Below, in pieces: positions 61,337-64,000 of a DNA stretch of 64,000 bases (position 1 is the first letter of the stretch; each line of letters begins with the position of its first letter). The stretch is from Bernardetia sp. ABR2-2B (GTDB lineage: Bacteria; Bacteroidota; Bacteroidia; Cytophagales; Bernardetiaceae): NCBI RefSeq assembly GCF_037126435.1, contig NZ_CP147020.1, positions 62,001 through 126,000 on the forward strand, written 5' to 3'. Below the pieces are notes generated by a model. The model saw nothing but the letters and a program-made list of their open reading frames with translations. It was not told the origin of the DNA and made no database searches. A program made the position numbers and the translations under genes.

Positions 61337-62242
61337 ATGGATAAAGAGAATAAAAACACATATTGGAAAGATTTAAAAGAAGCTACACAAACAACAACAA
61401 AAGGATTAGGGCTGACGTGGGAGCATTTTCAAAATTCGATAAAAAGTTTAGCCAAAACAGATAAAAATAATAGTGGAAGTGCTTCTGCTGCTCAAAATCA
61501 GTCTTTTGAAGAGGATAATATTTCTAATTTGGGTGTCGTAACTAATCGCTATCCACACGAAATGATGCCTATTCCAGATAATGGACGCTACAAACTTCAT
61601 AATGAAATTGATGATTGCATTGTTTGTAATAAATGTGTTGAGGTTTGTCCAGTAAATTGTATTGAAATTGATGCTATTCGTGGAACAGAGCAAGTGGGTA
61701 GAGCTTCCGACGGCTCACCCATTCGTTTTTATGCTGCTAAGTTTGATATTGATATGGCAAAGTGCTGTTTTTGTGGGCTTTGTACGGTAGTTTGTCCGAC
61801 AGAGTGCCTTACAATGACCAAAGAGTTTGATTTTAGTGAAACAGATATTTCTAAAATGAATTACGAGTTTGGAAATCTTACAGAAGAAGAAGCTACTCAA
61901 AAACAAAAAGAATGGGACGACTTTCAAGCCGAAAAAGCTGCTCAAAAAGAAGCACAGAAACTAGCTCTAAAGGTAGTCAAAAAAACTATTTCGCTGCCAA
62001 AAATAAAGAAAGGAGAAGAAGTACAACCGACAGAGAAGAAAATAATCAAAAAACCTGCTATCAAAGTTAAAAAGATTGTTTCTCAACCAAAAGCAGAAAA
62101 ATCAGAGGAAAAATTAAAAGATAAGCCAAAAAGTATAAAGAAAATTGTAATCAAGCCCAAGCTAAAGCCGATTAAGATAAAAATTCCTACATCAAATTCT
62201 TCAGATAAAAATAAAAAAACAGGTGAAAAAGATGATGAATAA
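61337..62242 (+). CDS. nuoI: NADH-quinone oxidoreductase subunit I with a long basic C-terminal tail
   Basis: This 301-residue protein has two 4Fe-4S ferredoxin clusters of the complex I subunit I type. Cluster 1 is CIVCNKCVEVCP (Cys94, 97, 100, 104) and cluster 2 is CCFCGLCTVVCP (Cys143, 146, 149, 153). Residues RYPHEMMPIP, YKLHNE and RFYAAKFDIDMAKC fit NuoI. The last 115 residues (about 185-301) are low-complexity and rich in Lys, Glu, Pro and Ile (KKIIKKPAIKVKKI). Usual NuoI is about 160-220 residues long. It starts 22 bp after the TIR gene, so they may share a transcript. A terminator separates it from ald. Confidence 0.88.
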   Translation: MDKENKNTYWKDLKEATQTTTKGLGLTWEHFQNSIKSLAKTDKNNSGSASAAQNQSFEEDNISNLGVVTNRYPHEMMPIPDNGRYKLHNEIDDCIVCNKCVEVCPVNCIEIDAIRGTEQVGRASDGSPIRFYAAKFDIDMAKCCFCGLCTVVCPTECLTMTKEFDFSETDISKMNYEFGNLTEEEATQKQKEWDDFQAEKAAQKEAQKLALKVVKKTISLPKIKKGEEVQPTEKKIIKKPAIKVKKIVSQPKAEKSEEKLKDKPKSIKKIVIKPKLKPIKIKIPTSNSSDKNKKTGEKDDE

Positions 62243-62249
62243 TTAACGT

Positions 62250-62286
62250 AAAAAAGCCATTCTATTTTAAACAGAATGACTTTTTT
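62250..62286 (+). terminator. Bidirectional terminator between nuoI and ald
   Basis: A 14-bp stem with one G-T pair (62250-62263 and 62273-62286) closes a 9-nt loop. It has an A-run before it and a T-run after it. It lies 7 bp past the nuoI stop and 23 bp before the convergent ald stop. Confidence 0.8.
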
Positions 62287-62309
62287 GAAAGTTTTAAAAA
62301 GAAATAAAA

Positions 62310-63440
62310 TTAGTGTACTAATTCTTTCTCAAGTATAGAATTTATATCTACATACGGTAATTCAAATGCTTCAGCAACACCTTCATGGACAATATCACCT
62401 TTAATGATGTTAAGTCCTAATAATAATTCTTTGTTTTCTTTACAAGCTTTTATCCAACCTTTATTGGCTAATTGAATAGCATAAGGGAATGTCGCATTCG
62501 TAAGACCAACCGTAGAGGTATAAGGAACAGCTCCTGGCATATTGGCTACACAGTAATGAACCACATCATCAATAATATAAGTAGGGTCACGGTGTGTAGT
62601 GGCTTTGGTTGTTTCGAAACAACCACCCTGATCAACAGCTACATCAACAAGTACAGTACCTGGGCGCATAAGTTTAAGCATTTCACGAGTAACTAAGCGA
62701 GGAGCTTTTCTACCCGAAATCAAAACAGCACCAATAATCAAATCTGATTCTTGAACGGCTTGTTCGATATTATACTGGTTAGACATAATTGTCGTTACAT
62801 TCTCAGCCATTACATCATCAAGATAACGCATACGAGGCAAACTAACATCCATAATAGTAACGTCTGCTCCCAAACCAGCAGCCATCTTTGCAGCTTGTGT
62901 TCCTACAATTCCACCACCCAAAACAAGCACTTTAGCAGGTTGAACCCCAGGGATTCCACCCAAAAGAATACCACGCCCTTTAATTGGTTTTTCTAAATAT
63001 TTTGCCCCCTGCTGTACAGACATACGACCAGCTACTTCTGACATCGGAATAAGAAGAGGCAACGAACGGTCAGATTGTTCTACTGTTTCGTAAGCAATAC
63101 AAATAGCTTTTGCATCTATCATGGCTTTTGTTAGTGGCTCAGATGAAGCAAAATGAAAATAAGTAAAGACTACCTGATTTTCTTTGATTAATTTATACTC
63201 TGGCTCAATTGGCTCTTTTACCTTCATTATCATCTCTGCGATAGCATAAACATCTTCAATAGTAGGTAGAATTTTACCTCCTACACTTTCATAGAGAGCA
63301 TCAGGAAATCCACTTCCAATACCTGCACCTTTTTGAATATAAACGGTATGTCCGTGGTGAATAAGCTCGGCTACACCACCCACAGTAAGGGCTACACGAC
63401 TCTCGTCGGTCTTGATTTCCATTGGAACACCAATAATCAT
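62310..63440 (-). CDS. ald: Alanine dehydrogenase
   Basis: Alanine dehydrogenase converts L-alanine and NAD to pyruvate, ammonia and NADH. The 376-residue protein has the family opening MIIGVPMEIKTDESRVALTV, the substrate-side TYFHFASSEPLTKAMIDAKA-like region, and VAGRMSVQQGAKYLEKP. The NAD motif is VLVLGGGIVGTQAAKMAAGL, followed by GADVTIMDVSLPRMRYLDDV. The C-terminal motifs are VDVAVDQGGCFETTKATTHR and VANMPGAVPYTSTVGLTNAT. Length is standard. It stands alone. A TATATTTG -7-like element lies upstream at 63543-63550 on the minus strand. Confidence 0.96.
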   Translation of the reverse strand: MIIGVPMEIKTDESRVALTVGGVAELIHHGHTVYIQKGAGIGSGFPDALYESVGGKILPTIEDVYAIAEMIMKVKEPIEPEYKLIKENQVVFTYFHFASSEPLTKAMIDAKAICIAYETVEQSDRSLPLLIPMSEVAGRMSVQQGAKYLEKPIKGRGILLGGIPGVQPAKVLVLGGGIVGTQAAKMAAGLGADVTIMDVSLPRMRYLDDVMAENVTTIMSNQYNIEQAVQESDLIIGAVLISGRKAPRLVTREMLKLMRPGTVLVDVAVDQGGCFETTKATTHRDPTYIIDDVVHYCVANMPGAVPYTSTVGLTNATFPYAIQLANKGWIKACKENKELLLGLNIIKGDIVHEGVAEAFELPYVDINSILEKELVH

Positions 63441-63843
63441 AATTTTGTGTGTTTTTATAAATGTGTTGTAATTAGTATTTGAATCGATGAAGGATTAAAA
63501 TCGAATTACATAAAAGAATATTTCAGTTGTTATAACTTATCACAAATATAAATTTTTGAAATTAAATAACACATATTTTCACTATCAGCTTTTCAAAAAA
63601 GTCAAAAAAAGGTATTTATAAGTAGTTATACAGAATTATCAATACATATAACTAATTGGCAAGTGATTAATATGATTTTTAAGATAAAATACAAGATAAA
63701 TACAAATACAAGTAATTTTTTTTAAAAATACTTATTTAATTTTTATTGTATTATCCTATAATTATCATAAAATCGATAGCTCAGCGAAGCCAAATCACTC
63801 GCTAATTATGTTTGGCTACTTACAAAAAATAATTACTTACCAA
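63441..63843. other. 403-bp intergenic region with a TAGCGAGTG element copy
   Basis: No gene is seen. A TATATTTG motif (minus strand, 63543-63550) may be the ald promoter. The part from about 63676 to 63804 is homologous to 24668-24751: it shares TTTTTAAGATAAAAT, the TATTATCCTRTAATT block and the terminal CACTCGCTA (63796-63804). Before the terminus it also carries GCGAAGCCAAAT, the complement of the segment at 24.45 kb. Confidence 0.65.
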
Positions 63844-64000
63844 CTAAGAAACAGTCGAACTAACATATATTTTTGAACCTTCTATTTTAGAAATCATAAT
63901 TTCTTTTCCCGAATCAATAAACTCGCCATTAAGTGAGCGCACTTCAAAAATTTCATCTTCAAAATTTACTCTTCCGTTTGGACGCAAACTAGAAATAGTT
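63844..64000 (-). CDS. NfeD-like protein, C-terminal fragment
   Basis: Only the last 51 residues lie in the window. The minus-strand reading has SSLRPNGRVNFEDEIFEVRS and LNGEFIDSGKEIMISKIEGS, then KIYVSSTVS and a TAG stop (63844-63846). The pattern of (S)xLRPxGxVxF, then ExVxxxGxFIxxGxxIxVxxxEGxxxxV, fits the C-terminal OB fold of NfeD proteins, which are membrane proteins associated with stomatin-like proteins. The rest continues past the window. Confidence 0.75.
   Translation of the reverse strand, partial: TISSLRPNGRVNFEDEIFEVRSLNGEFIDSGKEIMISKIEGSKIYVSSTVS

Overview
The window looks like chromosomal DNA of a marine-type member of the Bacteroidota, most likely the order Cytophagales near Bernardetia/Flexibacter. 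This rests on strongly A+T-rich DNA, the almost complete lack of Shine-Dalgarno sequences, promoter elements of the Bacteroidota TTTG/TAnnTTTG kind, a tmRNA whose deduced tag is GESNYAMAA, and many Bacteroidota-typical families (DUF2851, DUF2339, DUF4112, DUF6132, PD40-OmpA proteins, LVIVD lipoproteins, TPR-membrane-cyclase proteins). Genus-level placement is inference. No rRNA, tRNA, insertion sequence, prophage or CRISPR array was seen.

Layout. 0-1.5 kb: hisIE and a yefM-yoeB toxin-antitoxin pair with an operator of three GTAC cores at exact 12-bp spacing. 1.5-8 kb: a dicarboxylate/amino-acid symporter, a DUF4129-like membrane protein, a nucleoside deoxyribosyltransferase-like protein, tmRNA, a short-chain dehydrogenase lacking the usual Tyr, and flavodoxin. 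8-23 kb: large envelope proteins (a TolB-like propeller plus barrel protein and a PD40-OmpA protein), DUF2851, class III and class IV aminotransferases, the ribosome-assembly GTPase RsgA, and a saccharopine-dehydrogenase-like protein. 23-25 kb: a four-helix-bundle (IVS-type) gene broken by an amber codon, a fucosyltransferase-like gene and a roughly 310-bp MITE-like element. 25-43 kb: DUF2339, nuoC, a TonB-dependent receptor, a class A beta-lactamase, a PRPP synthetase homologue, LVIVD lipoproteins, dprA, clpS, hisC, rnhB and a TolC-type channel.

44.5-54.3 kb is the most unusual part. Six consecutive minus-strand genes follow one another: two TPR-membrane class III adenylate cyclases, a metallo-beta-lactamase-fold protein with two degenerate cyclic-nucleotide-binding (CNB) domains, a TOPRIM-like protein of unknown function, a class I methyltransferase, and a GNAT/FeeM-like acyltransferase fused to a canonical CNB domain. 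Production and sensing of a cyclic nucleotide are therefore encoded side by side with a possible acyl-signal synthase. 54.4-64 kb carries small envelope proteins, an FtsE-type ATPase, a 1403-residue membrane protein with three tandem TIR modules, a NuoI with a long lysine-rich tail, alanine dehydrogenase, and the end of an NfeD-like gene.

Several families of short palindromic repeats recur between genes (31.98/38.92/56.23 kb; 34.62/50.74 kb; 24.44/40.61/63.68 kb; 26.13/42.78 kb). They suggest REP- or MITE-like elements in this genome. All functional calls come from reading sequence motifs; no database search was run.
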